The position numbers and the translations under genes are program-made. From positions 29,489,501-29,553,500 of the forward strand of contig NC_068557.1 in assembly GCF_022201045.2 (NCBI RefSeq): a DNA stretch of 64,000 bases, read 5' to 3'. Source of the DNA: Citrus sinensis. Taxonomy: Eukaryota; Streptophyta; Magnoliopsida; Sapindales; Rutaceae. Within the stretch, counting starts at the first letter, position 1. Every line of letters starts with the position of its first letter. The notes under the pieces were generated by a model. The model worked only from the letters and a program-made list of their open reading frames with translations. It had not been told where the DNA came from and did not search any database. Below are positions 11,378-24,251 of the stretch, piece after piece.

Positions 11378-14300
11378 ATGTGGATTTGGAGAGCACTAAT
11401 TCTTCTGCAACTGGTTAATGGAGTTCTGGGTTGGGGAAAGGAAGGCCATTTTGCTATTTGCAAGATCGCAGAGGTTAGGATTTTTTTTCTCTGGTTTTTG
11501 TACTTTTTCTTAAGCTGGTTCTTTTGCTAATCATGCTTTTTAGTAGTTCATAATTAATAGATTTGTAAGGATGTTGAGGGTATTCAATTTTATGACTTGA
11601 TGTGATGAGTAAGTAGAAATTATTAGTTACACTGATAACTATTTCATTTTTAAAATGGGAATTTTAAAACTAAAAATTATCAAATATTTTATTTTAAACA
11701 TGTAATCGAAATGGATGGAGGTTGTTCAGTAAATGGAATGTTTTATTTAAAAAATTTTATTTTTAAAGAAAGAGTCGAATGATTAGATTTCTCACCTAGT
11801 TGATATTTGCCTTAATGAGATGCCAGCTATAAGGAGTTGTTCAAGTAGTGCTTCAGTTCAAATGTGCATTCTACCATTCTTATAATTACTCGAGTAAGGT
11901 GGGCTCCTAGTCAGTGTCTGTGAAATTTTAGCTGTATTGCCTTGATAAGTGTAGTTCGAATGACTCTGGCAGATGTGAGAAGATAGAGACAGAATTGGTA
12001 CTGAAGTCAGGCAGGACTTGTCCTGGAAAAATATGTCATACATGTTTAATGTTTCACTTTTTGGTCTATTAGGGATATCTCACTGAAGATGCCTTGGCTG
12101 CTGTAAAAGAATTGCTTCCAGATTCAGCTGAAGGTGATCTTGCAAATGTTTGCTCCTGGGCTGATGAGGTTCGATTCCACATGCGCTGGAGTAGTCCTTT
12201 ACACTATGTTGATACACCGGATTTCATGTGTAACTACAAATACTGCAGTAAGTTTGCTTAGTGAATCCCTTCTGTGGTTTAGCCACATGAACTCTTTTTT
12301 CTCTAATGAGTTTTTCCATGAGCTTCATGAAACTATTTCTTCTGTTAATATACATCTTTCTTACAGGAGACTGTCATGACTCTGTTGGGCGCAAGAACAG
12401 ATGTGTAACTGGAGCAATATACAACTACACCATGCAACTCAAATCTGGCTATCAGGACTCTATTTCAGTGGAAAAATGTAAGCTTATCACTAACGGATAT
12501 TACATTTTCAGGTGCTATAATATAACTTTTCCTATCTTAAATGGCAATAACATGGGCTGTTTCCCTTTATTGATTATAGACAATTTAACAGAGGCGCTTA
12601 TGTTTTTATCCCATTTTATTGGAGACGTGCATCAGGTATGCACTTTTTACTGGGAAATTGAAACACACACTGTAATTCACTTTTCTTTTAAGTTTCTTTT
12701 TCTTGTGACAGCCTCTACATGTTGGTTTCATTGGAGATGAAGGTGGGAACACAATAACAGTCCGTTGGTACCGTCGAAAGACAAACCTACACCATGTACG
12801 TTGTCTTTAGTCTCTTGTACATTCTCAACCATATGATCCACAAATTTAGTAAAAAAGAAGAAATTTGTGCATTTTAAAAAACAGCAGGTTGCTTTTGGCA
12901 GATCAAGGATCCAAACTTGTAAATTTTCTTAGAGAGAATGATGAATTCCATAAATAAAATGATGTTCAAAACCTTAGGTTCTTGTGCAAAGCTTGAGAAT
13001 GTGTCTGAAAGAATAACATATCGACAATGTTGTAATAAGTTCATGTGATGTAGGTCATATTTATTCAAGATATTAATCCATTAAGAAAACCCAGTTCTAT
13101 TATCCATGATAATGCTTCAGTGTGATTGCATTGATTATCCCTTGACCTTACGTCAGACTTTGAAGTATTCTTTTGCCTCTGCTTTCTTGTCTCCTGATGG
13201 TTTTGCAAAGTAGAGTGATGATTTTCAAATTGGGCCTGATCAGTTTCAACCTTGTTTCTAGGATAGCAGATGATTTTCAAATTGGGCCTGTTCTGGAATC
13301 TTGTGTTACTTGTTTGCATATCTTTCTTGAATGTCATTCAAGAATTATTCTGTTTCAGGTATGGGATACCATGATAATTGATTCTGCTCTGAAGACCTAT
13401 TATGATTCTGATATTGCAGTCATGATTCAATCCATTCAGAGGAATATTACGGTATGCTTTTCCTTCCTTCACAGAAAGTTGCTGTTTTATGGTCTTGCAT
13501 AGATTTGTTTACTGTCATTCATTTCTCCGAATGCATGGCTTTGAACATGGCTATTTAAAGTTGATATTAACTATTTCCTTTTTGTCTTGTTTGATATTTG
13601 TCTGCAGGATGGTTGGTCCAATGATGTGTCATCATGGGAAAATTGTGCAAATAATCAAACAGTTTGTCCTAATGGGTACGCACACAGCATTCAATTTCCT
13701 CTTCATTGTTGTGTGGATTCATCTGGTTGATTGCTTTTAAGCTGCTTGGTTTGCTAAATAACTAGAAAAGTGCAGCTAGAATTCACCATCATGATAGATA
13801 ATTAACGAGCTGAGATTTGGTAGAATTTCACATTGAAATTGAGGTAACCTACCCTGCTTTTGATCCATACCTGGTGCCCCAAGAGGTTGTAGTATATATT
13901 GCCCATATTAATTTACATAATTAGATGATCAAATACATGGATTCTAAAGGTGTTTCCAGGTTTTATGTCGGCTGAAACTCCTGAAGCAAATGTATGAACA
14001 GCTTAAATGCTTAAAATTTATGAACAAAAAATTGATTCCTCTCTCATCATCACAAGCTGAAACTCCATGTATTTGTTACATGGAATGGGGATCAGTGGAC
14101 ATCATTGGATTCCTTTTCATCTTGCAGATACGCTTCTGAAAGTGTAAGTTTGGCATGCAAGTTTGCATACAGGAATGCCACACCAGGAACCACTTTGGAA
14201 GGTATTTTTCTAATTAAATGAAAATTCCATCTAAATAATTTAGAAGAGTATTCTTTGAGTCTTTCTGGTCATGTACACAGCCAACTCAATCCTGCATGTT

Positions 14301-14570
14301 AAAATCTGACACAATTGTTGCCAAGGCATACGAATTTGCCGTTAAGGCGCTAAATGTCATGTAACATATCATTGCTTTCCATGCACTGCAACTAGCTAGC
14401 AGCAGTTCCGTTTTCTATCTTATTTTAATTCCTTGTTTTGATTTGCTCTAGATGATTACTTCCTGACTCGATTGCCTATTGTGGAGAAAAGGCTTGCTCA
14501 AAGTGGCATCCGCTTAGCTGCTACCTTAAACCGCATATTTTCTTCTCAAATAAAAATTGCTCAACTATGA
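11378..14570 (+). CDS. S1/P1-type nuclease (ENDO/bifunctional nuclease family), tandem copy 1
   Basis: Nine exons: 11378-11473, 12073-12247, 12367-12477, 12580-12635, 12712-12795, 13359-13451, 13608-13675, 14128-14201, 14452-14570, joining to 291 aa. Plant S1/P1 nucleases are secreted or vacuolar Zn-dependent enzymes that degrade single-stranded DNA and RNA, often during senescence and cell death. A signal peptide (about 1-18) ends just before W19, the conserved mature N-terminal Trp that binds zinc, in WGKEGH (His24 also a ligand). Other ligand motifs visible: CSWADEVR, SPLHYVDTP, SHFIGDVHQPLHVGF, DEGGNTI and NLHHVWD. NYT and NIT are possible N-glycosylation sites. The ending LNRIFSS is typical, followed by a short non-conserved tail. 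The next gene is a tandem paralogue with the same intron positions and phases. Confidence 0.93.
13217..13290 (+). repeat. 22-bp direct repeat pair in intron 5 of nuclease 1
   Basis: The 22-bp stretch starting GATGATTTTCAAATTGGGCC occurs at 13217-13238 and again at 13269-13290, 52 bp apart, in an otherwise unremarkable intron. Confidence 0.75.
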
Positions 14571-15103
14571 AGATAGAAGGAATATAAGCACAAATTCGGA
14601 GGGATGGGCCCAGTACACCGTGTATATAGCTTGAATTTCTTCAGACCAGAGATTTCATATACAATATTAACACTCCTTTATCTTTGCTGTCAACTCTTTC
14701 AAAACGAGCAAGGAACTGTACTTTATGATCACCCACCGAACCCATTGCTCCATTCAAGTGAGACTGTTATGTGTCAGTATATTCCCGAATATGCCCATCT
14801 TGCTTTTACCGTCGGCAACTTACACCTGAAAATATAGACATATTTTAAACTTGTACTCGGTGACGACCACTTATGTTTATATATACACGCATCTTCCGTT
14901 GTGCCGTAGAGTCAACTTTTAGGTACTTAATATGAAACTTGCACTCCATGACAACCTCTTATGATGTGTTTATATTATCATATGTATGCGTGACAAATAC
15001 ATTTTACTGGGCTCATTGTGTTTGCTGGCTGATGTCAATATTGGAAAGACGAAGCAAGAATTGAATTTAAGTATTCAGAGAGAACGAGAGAGAATCTGAG
15101 CAG
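14571..15103. other. spacer between tandem nuclease genes
   Basis: About 530 bp holding the 3' UTR of copy 1 and the promoter of copy 2. TATATATAC at 14878-14885 is a possible TATA box, leaving a leader of just under 200 bases. The short spacing fits a recent or maintained tandem duplication. No coding sequence is supported. Confidence 0.5.
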
Positions 15104-17534
15104 ATGGGGGGATTGTGCCCTTTAAAATTTGTTTTGTTTGTGAGTTTGGCTTCGGTTTTAGTGCCTGGGGCCTGGGGATGGAGCAAGGAGGGTCATATTA
15201 TGACATGTAGGATCGCACAGGTAATGCTAATTTTAATTTTCAGATGAAAGTTAAAAATGGTTTTAAAAAAATGTAGATAGATATCAACTTCTTTTAGCAT
15301 TTGATGTGTTTTTTAGTCATTTTATTTTATTTTTTTTGTTATCTTCAATTAAACCGTATGTTTATTATAAGATAAATGCAATAAAACCCTTTGAGGATGC
15401 TTAAGCGCTCTCTTTGTCTAAGTTAATTTTTTATTTTGTGATCCAGTCATTTTGTTTTGAATGATTTTTTTTTTTTTCGTTCTATCTTTTTCTTCCTATA
15501 CTTTTAAAAAAGAGAGGAGCCATATTTGCAGTTTGTTCAATAGGATGATAGGGGCCCTTGCAGTCGACGAAAAGTTAACATGTAACTAAATGATCATCTA
15601 ATTGAAGGAGTTTGGGGGATTTAGATGCAAATCATGCCCCAGAAATTATGCTTAAAGTCACGATATATAATTTCTTTTTTTTTAAAAAAAAAAAGTTCCT
15701 TCAAAGAAAGTGAGAAACATTATCACGATCAAGATATTTGCTAGTTGCTACTCTGAATCTTTCTTGGGTTTGAAGCAACGCAAATACGATATAACTGCAA
15801 CAAAATGAAATTGTTTACCATTTTACATCTGAAATTTCTGTTAGGATCCATCTGTGCACACAATATAGCTTCCGAAATGTGAAATATGCAGCCAAAGTTT
15901 TAAAAATCTAAATCTTGAAATTCTGTATTTCAAGGCCACACTATTTCCTAATGTAGCTGCGTAATTTTGTACTTTTAATGATCTACTCTTCCTTACTTTT
16001 GAATTTACAGAGTCTTCTAGAGCCCGACGCAGCTCATGCTGTGGAAAATTTGTTACCTCAGCATGTCAATGGTGACCTGTCAGCCCTCTGCGTATGGCCT
16101 GATCAAGTCCGGCATTGGTATAGATATCGCTGGACAAGCCCACTTCACTTCATCGATACACCTGATGATGCTTGCACCTACGAATTTTCAAGTAAATTCT
16201 TGTCCGTAATCCATTTTTGGTCACGAGAATCTAATTCAGACACTGAAGTAACATTGTGCTTTGTAACTTGGTGTAGGGGATTGCCATGATACCCATGGCA
16301 AGAAAAATATGTGTATTGTTGGTGCCATCCGAAATTTCACCTCTCAGCTTTTGCACTACAGAGAGGGAAGCTCTGATCGCCGACGTAAGAAACCTCTGCT
16401 GTCCAAAAACCCATCATTATTGTTAATTAGCCAATATTTTGCTTCCAATATTGTGGTTTCTTTATGTATGTACGCAGATAATATGACAGAGGCATTGTTA
16501 TTTTTATCACACTTCATGGGGGATGTGCATCAGGTGTGTTGATTGATTTTGAAGCGTTTGATTACTTACGTGTCTCTTAGCTAACTGATTAGAAATATAA
16601 AGTAAAATAGTTTAGATCATATTTCTTCTCATTCTTTCAGCCGATGCATGTGGGATTCACAAGTGATGAAGGAGGAAACACTATAGAGTTGCGCTGGTTC
16701 AGGCACAAATCTAATCTACATCACGTAAGTTTAAACAATCTTCGGTTTTAATAGCCTAATTAAGACTTGGGAATCACATCTAATTAAACAAATAGCAGCA
16801 TGCTTGCAGAAACCCTTTAATGTTCAACAAATTATAAATTTATATATACTTGCAGGTATGGGATAGGGAGATCATTCTGACAGCATTAGCGGATTACTAT
16901 GATAAGGACACGGAGCTACTTCTACAAGACATAGTAGCAAACTTCACTGATGTAAGAACAAGACATGTTATTCTGGAAATTCAGAAAATGAGATTCTTTC
17001 AATTTTCAGACCATTGAAATGCAGCTCTTATTAATATGTCAAATTGTTATGGTGATGATCAGGGAGTCTGGCATGATGATGTGTCGTCATGGAAAGACTG
17101 CGATAATCTCATGAAGTGTCCAAACAAGTGAGCTTCGCTAACTCAATCTCTCACCAAAACCAAGAAAATCATTTTAACATCAGCCTTAAGTAGACTCTTG
17201 TTCTCTTTTTCCCATATGCAGATATGCAACCGAGAGTATAAATATGGCTTGCAAATGGGGTTACAAAGGCGTTACGCCTGGTGAAACTCTAGCAGGTATC
17301 ACAACTTAGACACAAAGCCTAAATTAAGATTTTCTCGACTCCATTAAGACTTAAGAGTGATCAACAAGCAATTAATAATGTGCTTACGTACTACTTTTGT
17401 GCTATGCAGACGACTACTTCAATTCAAGAATGCCAATTGTCATGAAACGTATAGCTCAAGGAGGAATCCGATTGGCCATGTTTTTGAACCGGATTTTTAG
17501 TGATTCTGATGAAGAATTTGCAGCAGCTACATGA
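15104..17534 (+). CDS. S1/P1-type nuclease (ENDO/bifunctional nuclease family), tandem copy 2
   Basis: Nine exons: 15104-15220, 16011-16191, 16277-16384, 16478-16533, 16641-16724, 16856-16951, 17063-17127, 17222-17295, 17410-17534, joining to 301 aa. Same Zn-dependent single-strand nuclease family as the upstream copy. Signal peptide about 1-25, with the mature Trp at W26 in WSKEGH. Ligand motifs are complete: CVWPDQVRHW, SPLHFIDTP, SHFMGDVHQPMHVGF, DEGGNTIELRW and NLHHVWD. Exons 4, 5 and 8 have exactly the same lengths as in copy 1 (56, 84, 74 nt), and the other exons differ by 3-21 nt in multiples of three. The protein has diverged clearly from copy 1, and ends with an acidic DSDEEFAAAT tail, so the duplication is probably old. 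No broken reading frame; both copies look functional. Confidence 0.93.
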
Positions 17535-20231
17535 GAAAAGACTACAAAATTCGACACTACTAACCGCCACAAAATTATAATCCAACTTTTATTCCTTTAT
17601 GTCCAAATCAATATAGACAATTTATTATTGTATGTTCATCCTTCGTTGATCATCACAACATAATTAAGATACTTACCATAATCAAGAATTTAATTTTTTT
17701 TATTTTTTTTGGGGTATCAGGCACCCAATTCAACTTAGGCGTATGGACTGCTTTTAACAATGCATAATAATAAAAAATCATTGTCTTCTATTTTGACAAA
17801 TACAATTATCGTTCGTGCAAAACGTAATGTGGCTCCAGTTGTAATTGAAAAGGAGAATCAGCAGAAATCAACAATGATAGCCAATCAAGCAGTAGCATTG
17901 TATGGAGTTTTTATTCTCTTTCTAATCTATAATTATGTGTAGTAGATAACTTTACATCCTTAATCATTGTGTGGGGAAAATATGTCATTCCACATATTAA
18001 CAAAGTAAAATACACCTAGGGATGCTAATGGGGCTCTAAGGGTGGGAGCCTGGGAGGCCTCTTGCATTGCATTCCCTACTTTATTTATAATGTGTTTATT
18101 TATTGGAGTGGGAGTGAGAAGTGTAAATTCTTTACACTTCATTGTTTATTTACACATTTAAGAAGGGAGTGATAGTTTCATTTTATGAGTCTCGCTTATT
18201 TTTGCAGTGAGAAATTAAATTCTCACTGTCACGGGAGGAGGTGGGAGTGGAAATCCATTCCTTACTATTTCTTTTTTATCATTTCTGTTATTAAATATAA
18301 AATAATTATATTATTAAACTAAAATAATGATACATTTATTTAAAAATAATAATATTATATTTATTTAAATAATATAATCATATTATTTAATATTATTATA
18401 TTCATAGGAATTTATAATAATATTATTATATACTATCTTTATTTGAAAATATAATATTATTATATTTATTTATTTTTAATAGTATTATATTTATTTAATA
18501 TCAATGATTAATTATAAGAAAATTTTAATTTTATACTGTATTATTTATAATGATGTTTCTGTATTGCTCTTATCAATAATTTTTTATTTACATAATTAAA
18601 ATTATAATTAAAAAATTATGATTTACATAATTAAGAATATTGATAATAATTATTAATTTACATAATTAAATTTAATAATAAAAGAAATAGTTTATTTTAC
18701 AATTTTTTTTCACTTTGTAATTAAAAGATACAACTTTTTAAATAAAGGTAAAATTATAATTTAAAATAATTCACTCTCAATTCAACACAAAGTAAACACA
18801 TGAATATGATTTTGATTCCTATTGTACACTCTTATTCCAAGTATAAATAAATAACATACTCCTAATCACACTCAACACTCGAAATTCGAGGATTCTAACT
18901 TCTCATAATTCTTACTCCAATATGAAAAGTAAATGTTACCTTTAGAATTTGACCCTCATTTCCCAATAAATTTAGTAGGGTTGGGAGTAGTTTACTAATC
19001 TTATTTTATAGTAGACATTCTATATATAATTTTAATGAAATAAAAATTAAAATAACTAAAAAAAAGTCATTATTAAAATATTGTAAAGTATATAAATTAT
19101 TAAAAAGATAAAAAAATCTCCAACATATTGAAATAATATCTTCAATCATACAAAAATATAAAGTATTTAGACAAATAATAACTAAAAATATACTTTTTTT
19201 TATATATATGGGTATTAGGGTGGGGTGAGAAGTATAAAATTAAACGACACCCATTAAAAGTTTGAGAATTTTTTTCTCCTTCCTTTCAGTCTCAATCCCT
19301 AAATACTCATCAAAATTACCCTATTTAAAAATGAATTCCGTAGAACCTCAAACTATGAAGAAGGATTCTGTCATCCTAAAATATACCCTTATATGCATGT
19401 ATGTATGTATTTTATTTTTTAAAAATAAAATTAAAAATATCGACGGTGACAAATCACTCCATGATTTTTATGTGAGGATCACAAAAGGCCGCCCCGAGAT
19501 TCCAGGGGGACAAAGAATGAGCACGAATTGGATTTCGACACGTGGTTAAAAGTAGCTCCGTTGAAACGTGAGAAGAAAGGTCTCACTTTTCTTTTGGTGG
19601 TTGAACGTTAGAGCCGTGTCAAATCAAATGTGTACGGCGACATAGCAAACGCTGTCTCGTGAAGACTTGGACTTTCGTTTTTCCAGATTTCTCCTTGTGG
19701 CCCACAGCAGTAGCATTAGCACCGCCACCAACCAGATCGCTGCCGTTCAACTTACATACCCTTTCAGTCTTTGATCAAGATTACTAGAAACTAGGTTATA
19801 GGAAGGGATCTTCTACAAACTCAAAACTACCCCTTCTGAATACCCATCAAGAAATTATTATTCAGGGATATGACTGTCCTTACACCCTCATACGTCGCCG
19901 CACTTGCCCATTAAAAACATGGACCGAATCTTACAAAAGAATATACGGAAAGTCGGAAACACGCTTCTTTCCTCGGTCTCTGTTAATCGTTTTCTTTCTC
20001 CAACTGTCACGTGAAAATTGAAATGAATATTTTTATTTTTTTTTATATGGAAAATTGAAATGAATATACAAAGGAAACAAATGAGAATTCCCACAAGTTT
20101 CTTGTTCCCCAAGTCGGCTATAAGATCTCTTCGTTATGCGTTGAGCGGGCCACACTTAAAACAGTTTGAGCCAAACTAATGCAAAACAAAACATAACGCA
20201 TCTACTCTGCTTATTGTTGTTATTTGTAGTC
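17535..20231. other. AT-rich intergenic region with probable degenerate transposon
   Basis: About 2.7 kb. From 18180 to 19250 it is almost pure A/T. Stretches near 18087-18122 and, inverted, near 18890-18943 share an imperfect terminal sequence (TTGGAGTgGGAGTgAGAAG against TTGGAGTaAGAATtatGAGAAG), which suggests a decayed inverted-repeat element of about 0.85 kb, though I could not fix its ends. Reading frames around 19262-19549 and 19888-20112 resemble nothing known and are not called. Confidence 0.35.
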
Positions 20232-20238
20232 TATAAAG
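20232..20238 (+). promoter_or_regulatory. candidate TATA box of the NDA gene; leader with intron
   Basis: TATAAAG in AGTCTATAAAGCC lies about 1.25 kb before the ATG. Just downstream, CTCCAGAAATTTTGGA occurs twice (about 20268-20305). A donor GTAATG at about 20331 and acceptors at 21070 (GTTTAG) or 21427 (CTTGCAG) suggest the long leader contains an intron. Inferred from sequence only. Confidence 0.45.
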
Positions 20239-21016
20239 CCGCAATCTTTTGTGTTTAAAATTAAGGTGCTCCAGAAATTTTGGAAACCTCCAGAAATTTT
20301 GGACACGATTCACTCTCTTTCATTCTTCGAGTAATGTTCTTTAAACTTCTTCTTTGAATTACCATTTTTGTTGTTTGTGACTGTAACCTTTCACATTCTA
20401 TTGTGTATATTATGTAAAAGTTTGGATCTTTTCAGCTGATTTCACATTTTTCTTTCTGGGTATTTGTTAAGATCTGTGGATTAGTTGGATTTTCTTTTCT
20501 TTGTTTTTTTTTTCTTTTTTGGGACATAATGCCCGTGACTTGGTTTTCTCAAAGTTTTGAGCTCTATAATAGGATGAGGTTGCAACTGTGTTAACTTTTG
20601 TTCTAGTGATCTTTCATAGATGCCTTAAACCTTGTGTGTTGTTTTACAAGTTTATTACTTTAAAAATTATTTAACTTCTCCCTAATTAAACTTTTAGACT
20701 TTGTAATACCATATGAACTGCAACATTATATAAAAACTTGTTTTTTGTCTTTCGTTTTGATCTTTGAACAGTAAGTATATTCTTAATAGAGATGCCACAC
20801 TTTTTTCCTATCACATAACTGAGTTAATTTCTTTCGTAACCTATGCTTTTGATGCCACTTGTCTTCTGAAATTTAGTCGTTTCCTATAAAACATAGGTTC
20901 ACTTCACCGTGGCAGTACTAAAAAAATGGCTGGCTAATTTTTAGGTTCACCTGTGAATTTCGTTAACAGTATTTGTTTCATTATATGAGTCGTTGCATCA
21001 AAACACATTTCAAATT

Positions 21017-21068
21017 GCGTGTGTTGTGTGTTGTGTGTTGTGTGTTGTGTGTTGTGTGTTGTGTGTTT
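21017..21068 (+). repeat. 7-bp minisatellite (TTGTGTG)n
   Basis: About seven near-perfect copies of TTGTGTG lie in the 5' leader or leader intron of the NDA gene. This kind of tract is likely to vary in length between individuals. Confidence 0.9.
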
Positions 21069-21490
21069 AGGTGAAGAACTCCTCAAATGTGTTTGGCAGT
21101 GTAGGAATGCCAGCTTTTCAATGTTTGTCAGTGCATTCTAGAATTTTACCAGAATTTCCGGCCTTGTATCTGCCCTCACCCGACGAGGAAGGCAGAGTAT
21201 CCATTTGTTCTTTTGTCAAGCAGTCTTGTAATCAATCTTTGTCAAACCTCAACAAGTTATTTTTCTTGATTTGGACTAGACTTCTTGTTTTCTGTCGCCA
21301 GTTGTCTTGTCTCGTCCATATTAGTTGGAGTTTTTGAATTGGCTTCCTCTATTTAATTTGACCATCAGCTCTTCATTTCGCACCACTTGCATTTTGCATA
21401 ACTTCTTCTCTAATCTTCCTCTTGCAGGTTTAACAGTTTAAAGCTTTGGTTACTAAATAGGGGTTTGCATTTAGAGCGGTCAGTCTCAAC

Positions 21491-24251
21491 ATGGCATTAG
21501 CAAGGTTAGCCAGGAGTGGTTTGAGAAGATCGGGAGGTGCTACCAGCTGTTACTCACGTCAGAAGGATATAGGCATTGAGGGATTACCGACCAACAAATG
21601 TTTCTCACCTTCCCTTGAAAATGTCTCACGAAATAGTAGTTTATCATACTTACCCAGCAGCATCAGGATGACAACTCATATGAGTTCTTGGAGCAGGGGA
21701 ATAAGGACAACCCCGCACTATCAATATCACAATGCAGAGAGAATTGTGGAGGAGTCTGAATCAGAATATCAGGAACTAAGTTATCCAGGACTGGAAGCGA
21801 CCAAGCCAGGTGAAAAGCCAAGGGTGGTCGTCCTTGGTACCGGTTGGGGTGCATGTCGATTCCTTAAAGGAATTGACACAAAGATTTATGATGTTGTTTG
21901 CATATCCCCAAGGAATCACATGGTCTTCACACCTTTGCTTGCTTCAACTTGTGTTGGTACCCTGGAATTCCGCTCTGTAGCTGAGCCTGTTAGTCGAATA
22001 CAGACTTCATTGTCTTCAGATCCCAATTCATACTTCTACTTGGCTTCCTGCATTGGCTTTGACACTGATAAACATGAAGTAAGTGAATTATCAAACACTT
22101 CCATGCTATTAACGTAGATAATATATACCCATACCGTTTTGTTTGATTATTGTTACATGGTTATGAAACATAACGTCGCCAATTATTTGCATTAGGAAAT
22201 ACAGATGCCCATTGTTGCATGCATTTTGTAAATTTGATATGTAATTGATAGTGATTTCTATCTTGTTTATCCTGAATGTCCAATGAAGCGCTTCAAAATG
22301 CCTTCGAAACACCAATATATTGATTAACACATGATTAGAAGAATAAGATATTCTGTTCTGTGGACGTCACTTTATGGGATCAATGTATTCTCTTAGTTAT
22401 TTAGATTCTTAAGTCAAGAAACTTAATCGTTTGTTTTCATGTAGGTTTATTGTGAGACAGTCAACAATGGCAAATTGTCCCATGAGCCTCACCAATTTAA
22501 AGTTGCGTATGACAAGCTTGTTATTGCTGCTGGAGCAGAGCCTTTAACTTTTGGCATCAAGGGGGTGAAGGAAAATGCATATTTCCTTCGTGAAGTAAAT
22601 CATGCCCAAGAAATAAGGAAGAAGCTTCTCTTAAACCTCATGCTTTCTGAAAATCCAGGTGAGATTATTTACTATCTTGGGATTTAATTTGTAATCCTGA
22701 AGCTTCTATTTACGCAGACCTCCTCACCATTAAATGGTTATAAATACTTGAGGCCTAATGATATATGTGTTCTTTACCACTTATTCTATTTCTTTGTCTA
22801 GGAGACACTGTGCTGCTATTCTCCAAGTATTTTGCCATTACTATAACTCTTAGCTTTCTTGTATGACTGTCTCAGTAACCTTGAATTTCAATTGATTATG
22901 ACAGGCATATCAGAAGAAGAGAGGAAACGGCTTTTACATTGTGTTGTCATTGGAGGTGGCCCTACTGGTGTGGAGTTTAGCGGTGAATTGAGTGATTTCA
23001 TCATGAGAGATGTCCGTGAGCAGTATGCTCACGTTAAAGACTATGTAAAAGTTACCCTCATTGAGGTAATATGTAACTCCATTTAATTTTGTTATCATCA
23101 TTTATGAAGGAATTTAAATGTCATTAACTAATAGCCAAATGCTTTTCTTTGAATAGGCGAATGAAATTCTGTCATCCTTTGACATTGGGCTACGGCAATA
23201 TGCAACAAATCACTTAAATAAGGTAATGTGATTTGCTTCTCAAATCCTGGATGTTTCTTTACATTTCTTGATTGTTTCTAACAAATGCGATTTTCTGCCA
23301 GTCTGGTGTCTGCCTCAAGCAAGGTGTTGTGAAAGAAGTACATCCCGAAAAGATCGTTCTCAATGACGGGACTGATGTGCCGTATGGGCTCTTGGTCTGG
23401 TCTACGGGAGTTGGTCCCTCTCAGTTTGTGAAAACACTAAATCTCCCCAAGTCACCCGGTGGAAGGTATCCGGCGCATCATTTTTTTTTTCTTTTTTTTT
23501 GTTTGTTTCATTGAGGAGGGAGAGAAACATTCTTCCCATCTCTTCTTTTCCCTACCTTTGTATTGATTATGGATTGCATTAATTAATCTCATCTGATTGA
23601 TTCAGGATTGGTGTTGATGAATGGTTGAGGGCACCTTCTGTAGAAGATGTTTTTGCACTAGGAGATTGCGCAGGTTTTCTTGAACAAACAGGGAAGCCAG
23701 TGCTGCCTGCTCTAGCACAGGTAAAGAGTTATAATGAGAATGGGGTTGATATTGGTGAATCGGAAAATGATAAAATGATGGCTTTGATATAATTATATGT
23801 TTGTCTAAACTTATCAAAACAGGTAGCAGAAAGGCAGGGGAAATACTTGGCGGAATTGTTTAACAAAAAGATAGGCGAGCAAGATGGAGGCAAGGCACTA
23901 AGCGCAAAAGACATCAATCTAGGAGACCCATTTGTGTACAAGCATCTTGGAAGCATGGCAACAGTTGGTCGCTACAAGGCACTGGTGGATCTACGCCAGT
24001 CTAAGGTAAAGTCCCAGGCTCAGCTGCATAGAAATTGAATCCTCTGGCATTTGGCAAAATTGGTGACTAATTAAATTAATGCTGAAAATTTTTGTCAGGA
24101 TGAGAAGGGGATATCACTTGCTGGATTTCTGAGCTGGTTAATTTGGCGCTCAGCTTATCTAACGCGAGTTTTGAGTTGGAGGAATAGGTTTTATGTTGCA
24201 GTGAACTGGGCTACCACGTTCGTATTTGGAAGAGACATCTCCAGGATATGA
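21491..24251 (+). CDS. internal alternative (type II) NAD(P)H dehydrogenase, NDA-type, mitochondrial
   Basis: Eight exons: 21491-22078, 22445-22658, 22905-23065, 23157-23222, 23302-23465, 23606-23720, 23823-24005, 24099-24251, joining to 547 aa. The enzyme is a rotenone-insensitive single-subunit flavoprotein that passes electrons from NAD(P)H to ubiquinone without proton pumping. An Arg/Ser-rich, acid-poor N-terminus ([16 protein letters not shown]...) fits a mitochondrial presequence. First dinucleotide fold: [15 protein letters not shown] near 110-125. Second, NAD(P)H-binding, fold: [17 protein letters not shown] near 280-296. [20 protein letters not shown] is the C-terminal flavin region. 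The C-terminal [20 protein letters not shown] is the membrane-associating region, and the end is FGRDISRI. There is no EF-hand insertion between fold 2 and the C-terminus, which separates NDA from the NDB group. Whether it matches NDA1 or NDA2 was not resolved. Confidence 0.94.

Noticed and set aside
12134-12740. Long frames overlapping nuclease 1 exons 2-5
   Set aside because: They read through splice sites in exons of the nuclease; the spliced reading gives the full family protein.
20268-20305. Repeated CTCCAGAAATTTTGGA considered as a heat-shock element
   Set aside because: The GAA/TTC spacing does not match the nGAAnnTTCn consensus well enough to call.
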